64,000 bases of DNA from Stenotrophomonas sp. YIM B06876 (lineage in GTDB: Bacteria; Pseudomonadota; Gammaproteobacteria; Xanthomonadales; Xanthomonadaceae), in contig NZ_JAUJUJ010000005.1 in NCBI RefSeq assembly GCF_030711595.1, positions 1 through 64,000 on the forward strand, written 5' to 3'. A model generated the notes under the pieces. It did no database searches. It was not told where the DNA came from and was given only the letters and a program-made list of their open reading frames with translations. This document shows, one piece after another, positions 50,953 through 59,508 of this stretch. The number at the start of each line of letters is the position of its first letter. The first letter of the stretch is position 1. A program made the translations under genes and the position numbers.

Positions 50953-52026
50953 TCAGCGGGCCGGATCCAGCCAGCGGCGGGCGATGCCGACGGCCAGCGG
51001 ATACGGTTCGGGCTCGTTGCGGTTGCTCAGCACGATCACCGTCAGGCGCTGTTTCGGGTAGCGCACGATCACATTGCGGAAGCCGATGCTTTCCCCGCTG
51101 TGCCACAGCGCACCGCCATTGATGCGCCAGCCGAAGCCGTAATACGGCACATCCGGTTCATGGGTTTTCGTCGCCGGGCTGAAGGCCAGCTGCAGCGAGC
51201 GGTGGCGCAACAGCCGTTCGTCGTACAGCGCGGCGTCCCACCTGGCCAGATCATCGATGGACGAATAGATGCCGCCATCGCCGAGTACCGCGCTGGTGGG
51301 ACTCTGGTCGGTACGCTGCCAGCGGCCCTCCATCCGGCTGTAGCCGTAGGCGCGGTCGGGGATGTCGTCCACGCCATCCTGATGTGCCCAGGTGTTGGCC
51401 ATGCCCAGCGGCAGGAAGATGCGCTGGCGCAGGAAGCTGGCGAAGTCGCTGCCGGAGGCCTTGCCCACCACCAGCGCCAGCAGCGCATAGCCGCTGTTGC
51501 TGTAGCGGTAGTCGCTGCCGGGTGCGAAGTAGCGGCGGTCTTGTTTTTCCAGCAGCCCCAGCACATCGCTGTCGTGGACCTGGCGGGTGTCGGCCGGGTC
51601 CATCAGGCCTTCGTAGTCGAGCAGGCCGCTGGTATGGCTGAGCAGGTGCCGTAGCGTCATCGCATCGGCCGCCGCGGGCAGGCTGGGCAACCACTTTTTC
51701 AGCGGATCGTCGATGCCCAGCTTGCCGTCTTCGGCCAGCAGCAGCACCGCGGCGGCGGTGAACTGTTTGCTCACCGAGGCCAGCCGGTAGTTGCTGGACG
51801 GCGAAGCCGGGGTGCCGTCTTCCATCACCGCCAGCCCATAGCTGCGGCGGAACACCGGCTGCCCGTCCTTGAGCACCAGCACCGAGGCGCCCGGCACCTG
51901 GCCGTCATAACCTTGCATCAGCGCATCGATGCCGCGATCGGCCGGCGCTGGCGGGCGGGCCATGGCCGCGGCGGAGAACGCGAGCAGGCACGGCGCGGCA
52001 AGTTGGAACATCCACTGCGGCATCAC
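50953..52026 (-). CDS. Beta-lactamase-fold serine hydrolase (class C / D-alanyl-D-alanine carboxypeptidase-like)
   Basis: A 357-residue protein with a signal peptide (CLLAFSAAAMARP). The class-C fold is clear: YRLASVSKQFTAAAVLLLAE (SxxK), RYSNSGYALLALVVGK (YxN), HSGESIGFRNVI (the KTG-equivalent HSG). Lys-to-His at the third motif is common in the esterase and peptidase members of this group, so an antibiotic-hydrolysing role is not implied. It probably acts in the periplasm on peptidoglycan or an ester. It starts at 52026, with the DUF885 peptidase just upstream on the same strand. Confidence 0.92.
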   Translation of the reverse strand: MMPQWMFQLAAPCLLAFSAAAMARPPAPADRGIDALMQGYDGQVPGASVLVLKDGQPVFRRSYGLAVMEDGTPASPSSNYRLASVSKQFTAAAVLLLAEDGKLGIDDPLKKWLPSLPAAADAMTLRHLLSHTSGLLDYEGLMDPADTRQVHDSDVLGLLEKQDRRYFAPGSDYRYSNSGYALLALVVGKASGSDFASFLRQRIFLPLGMANTWAHQDGVDDIPDRAYGYSRMEGRWQRTDQSPTSAVLGDGGIYSSIDDLARWDAALYDERLLRHRSLQLAFSPATKTHEPDVPYYGFGWRINGGALWHSGESIGFRNVIVRYPKQRLTVIVLSNRNEPEPYPLAVGIARRWLDPAR

Positions 52027-52043
52027 GGCTCCTTGCTCAGGGA

Positions 52044-53927
52044 TCAGGTCTTCTTGCTGGCGATCCAGCGGTCGATCTTGGCTTCCAGGATATCCAGCGG
52101 CATCGAGCCGTCCTTCAGCACTTCGCTGTGGAATTCGCGCAGGTCGAAACGCGCGCCCAGCGCCGTGGCGGCTTTTTCGCGCAGCTGCAGGATCTTGATC
52201 TCGCCGACACGGTAGGCCAGCGTCTGCCCGGGAAGCGCCATGAACCGCTCCACGTCCGCAGCGGCTTCGGCGGCGCTGAGATCGGCATTCTTGACCATGT
52301 AGTCGATGGACTGCTGGCGGCTCCAGCCTTGCGCATGCAGGCCGGTGTCCACCACCAGGCGCACGGTGCGCAGCAGCGTGTTGTGCAGATAGCCAAGCTC
52401 GTCATACGGGTCCTGGTAGATGCCCATTTCCTGGCCGAGGAATTCAGCGTACAGGCCCCAGCCTTCGACGAAGGCGGTATCGCCACCCAGGCGGCGGAAC
52501 CGCGGCAGGCTGCTCAGTTCCTGTTGCAGGCCCAGCTGCAGGTGGTGGCCCGGGATGCCCTCGTGCAGGTACTGCATGGGCACCGCCCAGCGTTTGCGCG
52601 AGGGCAGGTCGTGCGTGTTGAGGTACAGGATGCCCGGGCGTTTGCCGTCGGCCGACGGTGGCTGGTAACTGGCGCTGCTGGCACTCAGCGCGCGCTCGGG
52701 TTCCACTTCGCGGATCTCCAGCCCGGTCTTGGGCAGCGTGGAAAACAGCGTGGGCACCCGGGCATCGACCTGCGTCCGCACCTGCTGGTAGCGGGCGAGC
52801 AGGCTGGCGCTGTCCTTGAACACGAACTGGCGGTCGTTGCGCATGGTGCGGAAGGTTTTCTGCAGGGTGCCGCGGATGCGGGCCTGCTTCATCACCGCGC
52901 CGATCCGCTCCTGCAGGTCCGCCACTTCCTGGACGCCGAGCTGATGGATTTCAGCCGGGGTACGCGAGGACGTGGTGCTGCTGGCCACATTCTGTGCGTA
53001 CCAGGCCAGGCCGTTGGGCAGGGCGCCCAGACCTTCGCTGGTGCGGGTGGCCGGCAGGTATTCGGTGGCGATGAAGCCGCGCAGGGCGCGGTAGGCCGGC
53101 AGGATCCGGTGCTCGATCATGCGTTTGTATTCGGCGCTCAGACGCTGCTTTTCTTCGTCGGGAAAATTGTCCGGAAGATTGCGGATCGGCCCCCAGAACA
53201 GGCTTTCCTCGGCCGTTGGCGTGATCACCGCATCGAGCTGCGGCAGCACTTTTTCCATCAGCGCGCGCGGCTGCACCACGCCGGCGGCCATGCCCTGGCG
53301 CATGTTGGCGATGGCCTGCTCGAACAGCGGCGGAATGCCGGCTGCGCGGCGCGACCAGTTTTCATAATCCTTGACGGTGTGGAACGGCTGCGCACCTGCG
53401 CCGGAGCCCAGCAGGGCGACGATGCTGGCCAGGTTGTAGTACTGGTTGATCGGCAGCATCCAGCTGGGGAACTGTTCGGCGGCCAGGGCGGAACGGGCGT
53501 CACGCACGAAAATCTCATAGCTGAGCAGGTCCTGGCCCTGCAGGCCATCCGCGCCCACCGCTTCCACCTTGCCCAGCCACTCCACGGTGAAGTCGTGGGC
53601 CTGTTGGCGCGAGGCGGCGGCCAGGAAATTGGGCAGCTGGTCGTTGTAGCGGCTCTCCCCCTGGAACGTGGCCTGCAGCGGATTGAGCCGCATCGAGGCA
53701 TCCCAGTATTCGTCGTAGATCCGGTTAAGCCGGCTGGCCTTGCTCTGCCTGGCCGGGGCGGGTGCTGCCGCCCGCGGCTGGGGCCTGGGTTTGGGCTTTG
53801 CCGTTCGGGTCTGGGTGGCTGCCGGGCGCTTGGCTTTTTTGGTGGCGGCGGTAACGGGCATTGCCGCGGCAAAGGTCAGGATCGACGCCAGGGCAATCGC
53901 GATCACACGGGACAGACTGGAAGACAT
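52044..53927 (-). CDS. DUF885 family metallopeptidase-like protein
   Basis: A 627-residue protein. It has a signal peptide (IAIALASILTFAAAMPVTA), a Lys/Pro/Arg-rich linker (KPKPRPQPRAAAPAPARQSK), then a large helical domain with YLHEGIPGHHLQLGLQQELS (zinc-type HExxxxH), GDTAFVEGWGLYAEFLGQEM and GQTLAYRVGEIKILQLREKA. These are the standard DUF885 marks, a family related to M32-like peptidases. It is probably periplasmic and zinc-dependent. It starts at 53927 and its stop lies 17 bases upstream of the serine-hydrolase start, so the two form an operon. Confidence 0.93.
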   Translation of the reverse strand: MSSSLSRVIAIALASILTFAAAMPVTAATKKAKRPAATQTRTAKPKPRPQPRAAAPAPARQSKASRLNRIYDEYWDASMRLNPLQATFQGESRYNDQLPNFLAAASRQQAHDFTVEWLGKVEAVGADGLQGQDLLSYEIFVRDARSALAAEQFPSWMLPINQYYNLASIVALLGSGAGAQPFHTVKDYENWSRRAAGIPPLFEQAIANMRQGMAAGVVQPRALMEKVLPQLDAVITPTAEESLFWGPIRNLPDNFPDEEKQRLSAEYKRMIEHRILPAYRALRGFIATEYLPATRTSEGLGALPNGLAWYAQNVASSTTSSRTPAEIHQLGVQEVADLQERIGAVMKQARIRGTLQKTFRTMRNDRQFVFKDSASLLARYQQVRTQVDARVPTLFSTLPKTGLEIREVEPERALSASSASYQPPSADGKRPGILYLNTHDLPSRKRWAVPMQYLHEGIPGHHLQLGLQQELSSLPRFRRLGGDTAFVEGWGLYAEFLGQEMGIYQDPYDELGYLHNTLLRTVRLVVDTGLHAQGWSRQQSIDYMVKNADLSAAEAAADVERFMALPGQTLAYRVGEIKILQLREKAATALGARFDLREFHSEVLKDGSMPLDILEAKIDRWIASKKT

Positions 53928-54258
53928 CGGTGGTTCCGGAAACACACAAGCTCCGGAGCTTGCCCCATATCGCTGCCTGCGACCAGAAACAAATGCGGCC
54001 GCTTGCGCGGCATACAGGTGGCGTTGGCACGCTGCGGCCGACGCCGCCCAGCCAGCGTCGCTTCGGTGAAGCCGGATCCTGCCGGCGGTGCCGGGTCCCG
54101 CCGGCATCCCTGACGAGGCGCATGTCTATTCCCCGGCAACCGCAGATTGCCGGCGTGAGCGCCGGGCAAACCGGCAAACCGGGGATCGGACGATCACGCC
54201 CGCCGGCATCCGCGGTCCGCTTCCGGCACCGGGATTGCGGCCGTCGCGGGGTCGGGGC
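53928..54258. other. Intergenic region, no convincing gene
   Basis: About 330 bases between two minus-strand genes. It should contain the promoter of the DUF885 gene. No ORF or hairpin of note was recognised. Confidence 0.45.
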
Positions 54259-54936
54259 TCAGAGATCGCCGGCGCGGGTGAAGGGAATGCTGTCCGGGGC
54301 GACCGCGCCGCCGGAGATGATGAAACTCATCGCCTGTTCCACGGTCCAGTCGGTCGGGGTGAGCAGCTCCACCGGCACGATTTCCAGATAGCCCGAGGTC
54401 GGGTTCGGCGTGGTCGGCACGTACACCGCCGCCAGTTCGCGGCCGCTGCCCTGTTCCTTGATGACGCGGGTGACCAGACCGATCGATTTCATGTCGCGGT
54501 GCGGGAAGTCGATCAGCACCACGCGCTGGGTGTTGCCGGGCTTGGTCTGCAGGATATCCAGCAGCTTCCTGGCGCTGTCGTAGATGACGCTGGCCAGCGG
54601 AATACGGCGGATCACCGCGCCGAACCAGCGCAGCAGCTGCTGACCGACCACGCGCCGGCTGAGCACGCCCACGGCCAGGATCACCAGCAAGGTGGCCAGC
54701 AGGGCGATGACATCCTGCATCCACTCGACCTTGATCCAGTCCAGATAGCCGGGGAACGAGGCGGCGATCTGTTCCGACAGCGGCACCACCAGCGGGCTGC
54801 TGATGCCGGACAACAGTACGAACACGAATTTGACAACCACCCAGGTCAACCAGATCGGCAGCAGCGTGAGCAGGCCGGTCAGAAACAGTCGTTGCAGGGA
54901 GGGGCGATGGGGGAGGGACACGGCTTCGGGCGACAT
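54259..54936 (-). CDS. DUF502 membrane protein
   Basis: A 225-residue protein with two N-terminal helices: LFLTGLLTLLPIWLTWVVVK and VIALLATLLVILAVGVLSRR. The soluble half has IRRIPLASVIYDSARKLLDI, VVLIDFPHRDMKSIGLVTRV and YVPTTPNPTSGYLEIVPVEL, which define DUF502 (close to a plant COV-type family). It probably sits in the inner membrane with unknown function. ATG 54936 (MSPEAVSLPHRPSLQRLFLT) is used; a longer frame is non-coding. Divergent from the 436-aa protein. Confidence 0.93.
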   Translation of the reverse strand: MSPEAVSLPHRPSLQRLFLTGLLTLLPIWLTWVVVKFVFVLLSGISSPLVVPLSEQIAASFPGYLDWIKVEWMQDVIALLATLLVILAVGVLSRRVVGQQLLRWFGAVIRRIPLASVIYDSARKLLDILQTKPGNTQRVVLIDFPHRDMKSIGLVTRVIKEQGSGRELAAVYVPTTPNPTSGYLEIVPVELLTPTDWTVEQAMSFIISGGAVAPDSIPFTRAGDL

Positions 54937-55011
54937 GCATGGATTGTAACGGCCTGCGGCTGCGGGATAGGCTCGACTCCCCGACGGATACGGGGGCATG
55001 GGGAGAATGCT

Positions 55012-56322
55012 GTGTTGAAGGGAATGCGCTGGCTGGTGCAGGGGCTGTCGACGGTGGTGCTGCTGGTGGTCGCGGTGTGGGCGGTGTCACGGCTGTGGCC
55101 GCAGAACCGTGCGCAACGCGAAGCGGTGGCCCTGCTGGAGCAGGCAGCGCCGCAGCCGGGGAGCAACGCGTTTGCCCGGCTGTGGTTGCTGGGCTACGAC
55201 GGCATCGCCGATGACCGGCTCGATGCGCTGCTGTCCGAGGATGTGGCCCTTCATCGGCAGGCCCTGGCCGCCCTTCCCGCGGATGCTTACCCGGGCGTGC
55301 CCGCGTTCGAAAGCGTGGCCGCCCGCCGCTACGAACCGGTGGCAGGGATGGAGAATTTCTGCAGCTGGCGAGAGCCCGGGTGCCTGCGCAAGGTCCGCCT
55401 GGATGAAACGCGGGTGGCGGCGGCGCTGGAAGGGCAACAGGCGCTGCTGCAGCGAATCGCACGGCTGGCGCAGGACGGCCACTATCGCAATCCGTTCGCG
55501 CCGGATGTGGCGATGCTGATGCCGCCATTCCAGTTGTTGACGCGGGCGCTGCCGGCGCATGCGCTGGCGCACGTGCAGGGACGCAGTGCTGAGGCGCTGC
55601 AGGGGCTGTGCACCGATACGTTGACCGCGCGCCTGCTGATGTCGCACAGCGACAGCCTGGTGGCGGCGATGATCGGCGCGGCGATGGTCGAGGGCAACGC
55701 CGCGCTGCTGGGTGACGTGCTGGCCGAGCTGCCACGGCAGTATCCGCTTCCCGATGTCTGTCACCGGGCCTTCGTGCCGGCAATGGCGAGCGAACTGGCG
55801 ATATGCCAGCCGATGCGCGGCGAGTTCGCGCTTTCCAGTGCGGCGATCGGCCATTTCAGCAGCTGGCCACAGGGGTTGCTGCTGGATCGGGAGAAAACCC
55901 GTGGCCGGATCGCCCGGCAGATGGCGTGGCCGTGCGGCAAGGACGCGTTGGCGGCGCTGGCGGACGATAGGCCGGTGCGTGCGCCAGCAGTCTCCACTTC
56001 GCGGTGGCAACTGGAGTGCGCGGCCAATCCGGTCGGCTGCATCTTGTCCGCCATCGCCGGCCCGGCCTACGCCGATTACCCGCTGCGGCTGCAGGATGCC
56101 GGCGCGCACCTGCGGCTGGTGGCCGCCCTGCTGTGGTTGCGGGAACAGCCCGGCGATGGCCCGCTGGAAACATTGCTGGCCCGGTTGCCGGCCGGGCTGG
56201 CGGACGGACCGCGCAAAATCCGGGTTTCGGAGGACGGCCGCAGTCTGCAGCTGGACCGGTATGGGCTGAAGCAGGGAGCGGTGCTGTCGGTGCCGCTGCC
56301 GGAGGGGCTGGCGCGACCCTGA
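55012..56322 (+). CDS. Single-pass membrane protein of unknown function, 436 aa
   Basis: Starts at GTG 55012, with GGGAG six bases upstream (the ATG at 55024 is an alternative). One membrane helix (WLVQGLSTVVLLVVAVWAVS) anchors a long, mostly helical extracytoplasmic domain with several Cys in pairs (FCSWREPGCLRK, CHRAF, CQP, CAANPVGCILSA) that could form disulfides. I do not recognise a family; I recall similar proteins of unknown function in Lysobacteraceae. It is convergent with the DUF4442 gene; the stops at 56322 and 56323 abut. Confidence 0.8.
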   Translation: MLKGMRWLVQGLSTVVLLVVAVWAVSRLWPQNRAQREAVALLEQAAPQPGSNAFARLWLLGYDGIADDRLDALLSEDVALHRQALAALPADAYPGVPAFESVAARRYEPVAGMENFCSWREPGCLRKVRLDETRVAAALEGQQALLQRIARLAQDGHYRNPFAPDVAMLMPPFQLLTRALPAHALAHVQGRSAEALQGLCTDTLTARLLMSHSDSLVAAMIGAAMVEGNAALLGDVLAELPRQYPLPDVCHRAFVPAMASELAICQPMRGEFALSSAAIGHFSSWPQGLLLDREKTRGRIARQMAWPCGKDALAALADDRPVRAPAVSTSRWQLECAANPVGCILSAIAGPAYADYPLRLQDAGAHLRLVAALLWLREQPGDGPLETLLARLPAGLADGPRKIRVSEDGRSLQLDRYGLKQGAVLSVPLPEGLARP

Positions 56323-56784
56323 TCAGGGCCTGTTGCGGGCTTCGGGCTTGCGGCGGATGTAGACCTGCTTGCGTACCCGGGCGACCACCTCGCCCTGGGC
56401 GTCGAAGATCTCGTTTTCGAACCAGCGCAGGTATTTGTCGCCGCTGGCAGTGGCATGGCGGATCTCATCGAGCACCGGCCCGTCCAGGCGGAATTCGGTC
56501 CACACGGTGCCGCGTCCGGGTTTGATGAAATCGATGCTGCCGCTCTTGTCCCACACGTAATAGTCGCGCCCCAGGTTGCGCAGCACCGCAAGCATCCAGA
56601 ACGGGTCGGTCATCGCGAACAGGCTGCCGCCGAAATGGGTATGCACGTAATTGCGGTTCCACGGGCGCATGCGCAACTCCACGCGCACATGGCGGTAGTC
56701 CGCGGCGATGTCGGTGACCTGGATGCCGCTGAACAGGAAGGGCGGCCACAGGTTGATGCCGAGACGGAAGGTGCTGGCTTTCAT
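56323..56784 (-). CDS. DUF4442 hot-dog-fold protein
   Basis: A 153-residue protein with FRLGINLWPPFLFSGIQVTD, DYRHVRVELRMRPWNRNYVH and THFGGSLFAMTDPFWMLAVL, the DUF4442 pattern of a thioesterase-like hot-dog fold. The usual substrate is an acyl-CoA or acyl carrier protein, but the catalytic residue is not obvious here. The C-terminus ends in a basic tail (RKQVYIRRKPEARNRP). It starts at 56784 and abuts its convergent neighbour's stop. Confidence 0.92.
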   Translation of the reverse strand: MKASTFRLGINLWPPFLFSGIQVTDIAADYRHVRVELRMRPWNRNYVHTHFGGSLFAMTDPFWMLAVLRNLGRDYYVWDKSGSIDFIKPGRGTVWTEFRLDGPVLDEIRHATASGDKYLRWFENEIFDAQGEVVARVRKQVYIRRKPEARNRP

Positions 56785-56850
56785 CGGAATAGCGCCACGG
56801 AAGGAACAGTGGCCGAGTTTAACATTCGCAGCCGTATGGTGGCCTTCCGT

Positions 56851-57438
56851 TCAATCGGCGCTGACCGGGTCGGCGAAGTAGCCATCGCGGCCGGCGATCT
56901 TGGCCTTGTGCAGCGCGGCTTTGGCGCGTCCGCTGAACTGCTGCGCGGTGCTCCGTGCATCCGGAATACCGGTGTGCAGGCCGACACTGATCGAGAAGGG
57001 GATGGGCACGTCTGTGCTGCCGGCTACTGCCAGCCTCCGCACCTGTCCAATCAGGGTTTCCACCAGGTGGATGGCCCCTTCACGGGGGGTGTCGGGTAAC
57101 ACCAGCGCGAACCCGTCGCCACCCAGGCGCGCGGCCAGATCACCCGGACGGCGCACCTGTTCACCCAGCAGCGCGGCGATTTGCCGCAACCGGCGATCGC
57201 CGGCGGGTGGACCAGACGCGGTGTCGCGCGGATTCAACGGATCCAGCTCGATATGCACCAGGCTCAGCGGCTTGTGCAGCTCGCAGCAGTGGTCAAACTG
57301 CCGCCGCAGCGCCAGCTCGAACTGGCGCCGGTTGCCGAGCCCGGTCAACCTGTCGCGATGGCGCCAGCCATGGGCCCTGATGCCGGTCCACGCACCGTGC
57401 AGCAGGCGCTGATACCACGACATGCCAGGCCGGCTCAT
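56851..57438 (-). CDS. Degenerate GGDEF-domain protein
   Basis: A 195-residue protein with the diguanylate-cyclase fold: RDRLTGLGNRRQFELALRRQ, LSLVHIELD (normally D-x-D) and LAARLGGDGFALVLPDTP, in which the active-site GG(D/E)EF reads GGDGF. The fourth residue is Gly and the upstream metal Asp is Glu, so cyclase activity is doubtful. FSISVGLHTGIPDARSTAQQ and KAALHKAKIAGRDGY close the domain. No sensor domain precedes it. A role as a c-di-GMP or GTP binder is possible (inference). The start is uncertain; MSRPGMSW at 57438 is used. Confidence 0.82.
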   Translation of the reverse strand: MSRPGMSWYQRLLHGAWTGIRAHGWRHRDRLTGLGNRRQFELALRRQFDHCCELHKPLSLVHIELDPLNPRDTASGPPAGDRRLRQIAALLGEQVRRPGDLAARLGGDGFALVLPDTPREGAIHLVETLIGQVRRLAVAGSTDVPIPFSISVGLHTGIPDARSTAQQFSGRAKAALHKAKIAGRDGYFADPVSAD

Positions 57439-57717
57439 GGCCTCACACGCCGCATCCGGCCACATCCGACCACCGCAGAGGCGGTGGCGGCAGGGCCAGG
57501 CGGCCACACCAGACGGGGAGCGCATGGCGCAGTAGCGGCGGAGGATTGTTCAAGCATCACTGGACTGCGGGCCTGGTCCCTGCGCTGAAACGGTCAGGTG
57601 CCTCTGGTCTCCAATTCCCGCTGGAAGGGACCCGGGCAGAGCGCACCGCCATCGGCACCGATGGCGATGCCAGTTTCGGCCATCATCCCCTCCATTGCCA
57701 TGGATACGGGGTTTGCC

Positions 57718-58581
57718 TCAGAACAGCAGCGAGGACATCCGGCGCCGGTAGCGGCCCACGAGGTCTTCATCCTCGATCACGCGGAAGGCGTCGATCAGCG
57801 CTTTTTTCGGCAGTCCGTCCTCGAAGCCGCGATCGCGGCGCAGCATCTCGATGAACTGCTCCAGGGCCTGTTCGTCCTCGCCGGCCAGCAGATGGCGCAC
57901 CCCCAGCAGGTGGCGGGCCTGCAGGTCGCCGGCGTCGGCCGCAAGCCGCGCGGCCAGCGCGTCCGCCGGCGGTGCGGCGTCCAGTACCCTGGCGAAATCC
58001 AGCCGCGCGCGGGCGCGCACGGCGCGGTCGTCGGTGGACAGGTTGGCGGGCAGGGCGTCGAGCAGGGTGCCGGCTTCATCGACCACGCCGGTCTTCAGCA
58101 GCGCCATTGCCAGGTCAAGTTTCAGTTCTTCCTTGTCGGGGGCCGCGGCGATGGCGTCACGCAGCGCGGCCACTTCGGCCTGCGGGTCCAGCGGCAGTGG
58201 CACCGCGTCGGGCGCCGCTGCCGTTGGGGCGGGCAGTGGCTCGATGCCGTGCTGGGTCAGGAATTCACGCAGCTGGCCTTCCGGAATCACTCCGGGAAAG
58301 CCATCGGCGATCTGTCCGCCCTTCACCAGGAACACGGTCGGCACCGAGCGGATCTGGAACGCGGCGGCGACCTGCTGTTCCTGGTCCACGTCGACTTTGG
58401 CCAGCTCGAAGGCACCGTTGTACTCGGCCGCCAGCTTTTCCAAGAGCGGTCCCAGGGTCTTGCATGGCCCGCACCAGGGCGCCCAGAAGTCGACCAGTAC
58501 CGGGGTCTGCATCGACTTCTGCAGGACCTCGGTTTCGAAGGTTTCAGTGGTGGCGTCGAAAACGTGGGGTTTGTCGGTCAT
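57718..58581 (-). CDS. cnoX: Thioredoxin-TPR protein CnoX (YbbN) with intact CGPC
   Basis: A 287-residue protein: a thioredoxin domain at 1-115 (PVLVDFWAPWCGPCKTLGPL, IRSVPTVFLVKGGQIADGFP) followed by TPR-like helices (RLAADAGDLQARHLLGVRHL). It is the chaperedoxin CnoX family, which protects proteins from chlorine oxidation and passes them to GroEL and DnaK. In E. coli the active-site Cys pair is lost; here WCGPC is complete, as in Caulobacter CnoX, so it should be redox-active. Start 58581 (MTDKPHVFDATTETF). Confidence 0.93.
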   Translation of the reverse strand: MTDKPHVFDATTETFETEVLQKSMQTPVLVDFWAPWCGPCKTLGPLLEKLAAEYNGAFELAKVDVDQEQQVAAAFQIRSVPTVFLVKGGQIADGFPGVIPEGQLREFLTQHGIEPLPAPTAAAPDAVPLPLDPQAEVAALRDAIAAAPDKEELKLDLAMALLKTGVVDEAGTLLDALPANLSTDDRAVRARARLDFARVLDAAPPADALAARLAADAGDLQARHLLGVRHLLAGEDEQALEQFIEMLRRDRGFEDGLPKKALIDAFRVIEDEDLVGRYRRRMSSLLF

Positions 58582-58655
58582 GGCAGCGTTCGGTGGAGAC
58601 AGTGGTGCCTCTATGGTGGCTGAGAGCGCGGGGTACAAGGCCATCGAAGCAATAG

Positions 58656-58683
58656 TTGACATGGATAGGGCGGGAGGTAAGGT
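58656..58683 (+). promoter_or_regulatory. Weak promoter-like sequence before the HTH gene
   Basis: TTGACA (58656-58661) and TAAGGT (58678-58683) are spaced by 16 bases. The -35 is perfect and the -10 poor. If it is used, transcription starts after the apparent ATG at 58661, so the HTH frame would need a later start. Confidence 0.35.
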
Positions 58684-58882
58684 CTTTCATCTTGTCTGCG
58701 GCGGGGTACGGCACGGATACGCGTCCGCAGGCGCGGCCGGCGCTGGTGCGGCCTGCGGGGTGACCCGGCAGACGCTCATCGCGCTGCAAATGGAGAAGCA
58801 GGTGCCCTCGCTGGAGCTGGCGTTCGCTATCGCCACGACATGCAACGCAGGGGTGGAAGAGGTGGTGCGGTGGCGGGAATGA
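58661..58882 (+). pseudogene. XRE-type HTH regulator, N-terminal half degenerate
   Basis: The last 40 codons read ACGVTRQTLIALQMEKQVPS, LELAFAIATTCNAGVEEVVR, the recognition helix and C-terminal half of a short XRE regulator of the family that normally begins with R-x-RELR...GWSQ-x-LA. Here that first part is replaced by the Gly/Ala-rich GYASAGAAGAGAA, so the first two helices are missing. The gene appears decayed, perhaps by frameshift. Its stop overlaps the DUF998 start by ATGA, and a promoter-like TTGACA lies at its proposed start. Confidence 0.5.
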
Positions 58883-59484
58883 AAAACATGAAAGTGCATG
58901 CCGGGCTGCTGGCGGCGTTGTTTGGCGTCGCTGCGGTGTTGGGCTTCGGTGCAGCCTTGCCCGGCTACTCGCAGATGGTGCATCCGGTGTCGCTGCTGGG
59001 CGCCACCGGCGTTCCGCATGCGTTGGCCTTCAGCCTGCTGGGTTTTGTGATTCCGGGACTATTGGCGGCGGTGGTGGCCGTGGCGCTGTTGCAGCGGCTG
59101 CCGGCGACCGCGTCGTGGACGCTGCGCGTGGGGGGACAGATGATGGTGCTGGCGGCCATGGCGTTTGCCGCGATGGGGCTGTTGCCGCTGGATGGCAGCG
59201 ATATCGAAAGCCGGGCCAGCCAGTTCCACGCCAGCGCCTGGATGCTGTGGGTGGTGGCCTTCGTACCCGGCGCGCTGATGCTGGCGGTGGGGGGCTGGAA
59301 GCAGCCACCGTGGCGTTCGGTGGCGGTGCTCAGCCTGGCCGCCGCGCTGGCGGTGGCGGTGGCCGCGTTCGTGCTGGACGTGCTGATGCCGGTGGCGCTT
59401 GCGCAGCGGCTGGCGTTCGCCAGCTGGCTGCTGTGGTTGGCGCTGGTGGCGCGCACCGGCCCGGGGACGCGCACCCGTCATTGA
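58879..59484 (+). CDS. DUF998 membrane protein
   Basis: A 201-residue protein with six predicted helices: HAGLLAALFGVAAVLGFGAA, PHALAFSLLGFVIPGLLAAV, GGQMMVLAAMAFAAMGLLPL and WMLWVVAFVPGALMLAVGGW among them. SGYSQMVHPVSLLGA-like GYSQMVHPVSLLGATGV marks DUF998. Function unknown. It overlaps the degenerate HTH frame (ATGA), as such pairs usually do in this family, so the regulator probably controlled it. Convergent with the amidohydrolase gene. Confidence 0.9.
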   Translation: MKNMKVHAGLLAALFGVAAVLGFGAALPGYSQMVHPVSLLGATGVPHALAFSLLGFVIPGLLAAVVAVALLQRLPATASWTLRVGGQMMVLAAMAFAAMGLLPLDGSDIESRASQFHASAWMLWVVAFVPGALMLAVGGWKQPPWRSVAVLSLAAALAVAVAAFVLDVLMPVALAQRLAFASWLLWLALVARTGPGTRTRH

Positions 59485-59508
59485 ATGGCGCCGACGATTG
59501 CCGGCGGC

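Noticed and set aside
50698-50960. Plus-strand frame with a CHCGFCGHC cluster in the DUF2147/serine hydrolase spacer
   Set aside because: Tempting as a zinc ribbon, but it has no ribosome-binding site, continues antisense into the serine hydrolase and has poor composition.
50953-52026. Serine hydrolase as an antibiotic-resistance beta-lactamase
   Set aside because: SxxK and YxN are present but the third motif is HSG, usual for esterases and peptidases of this fold; no resistance claim can be supported.
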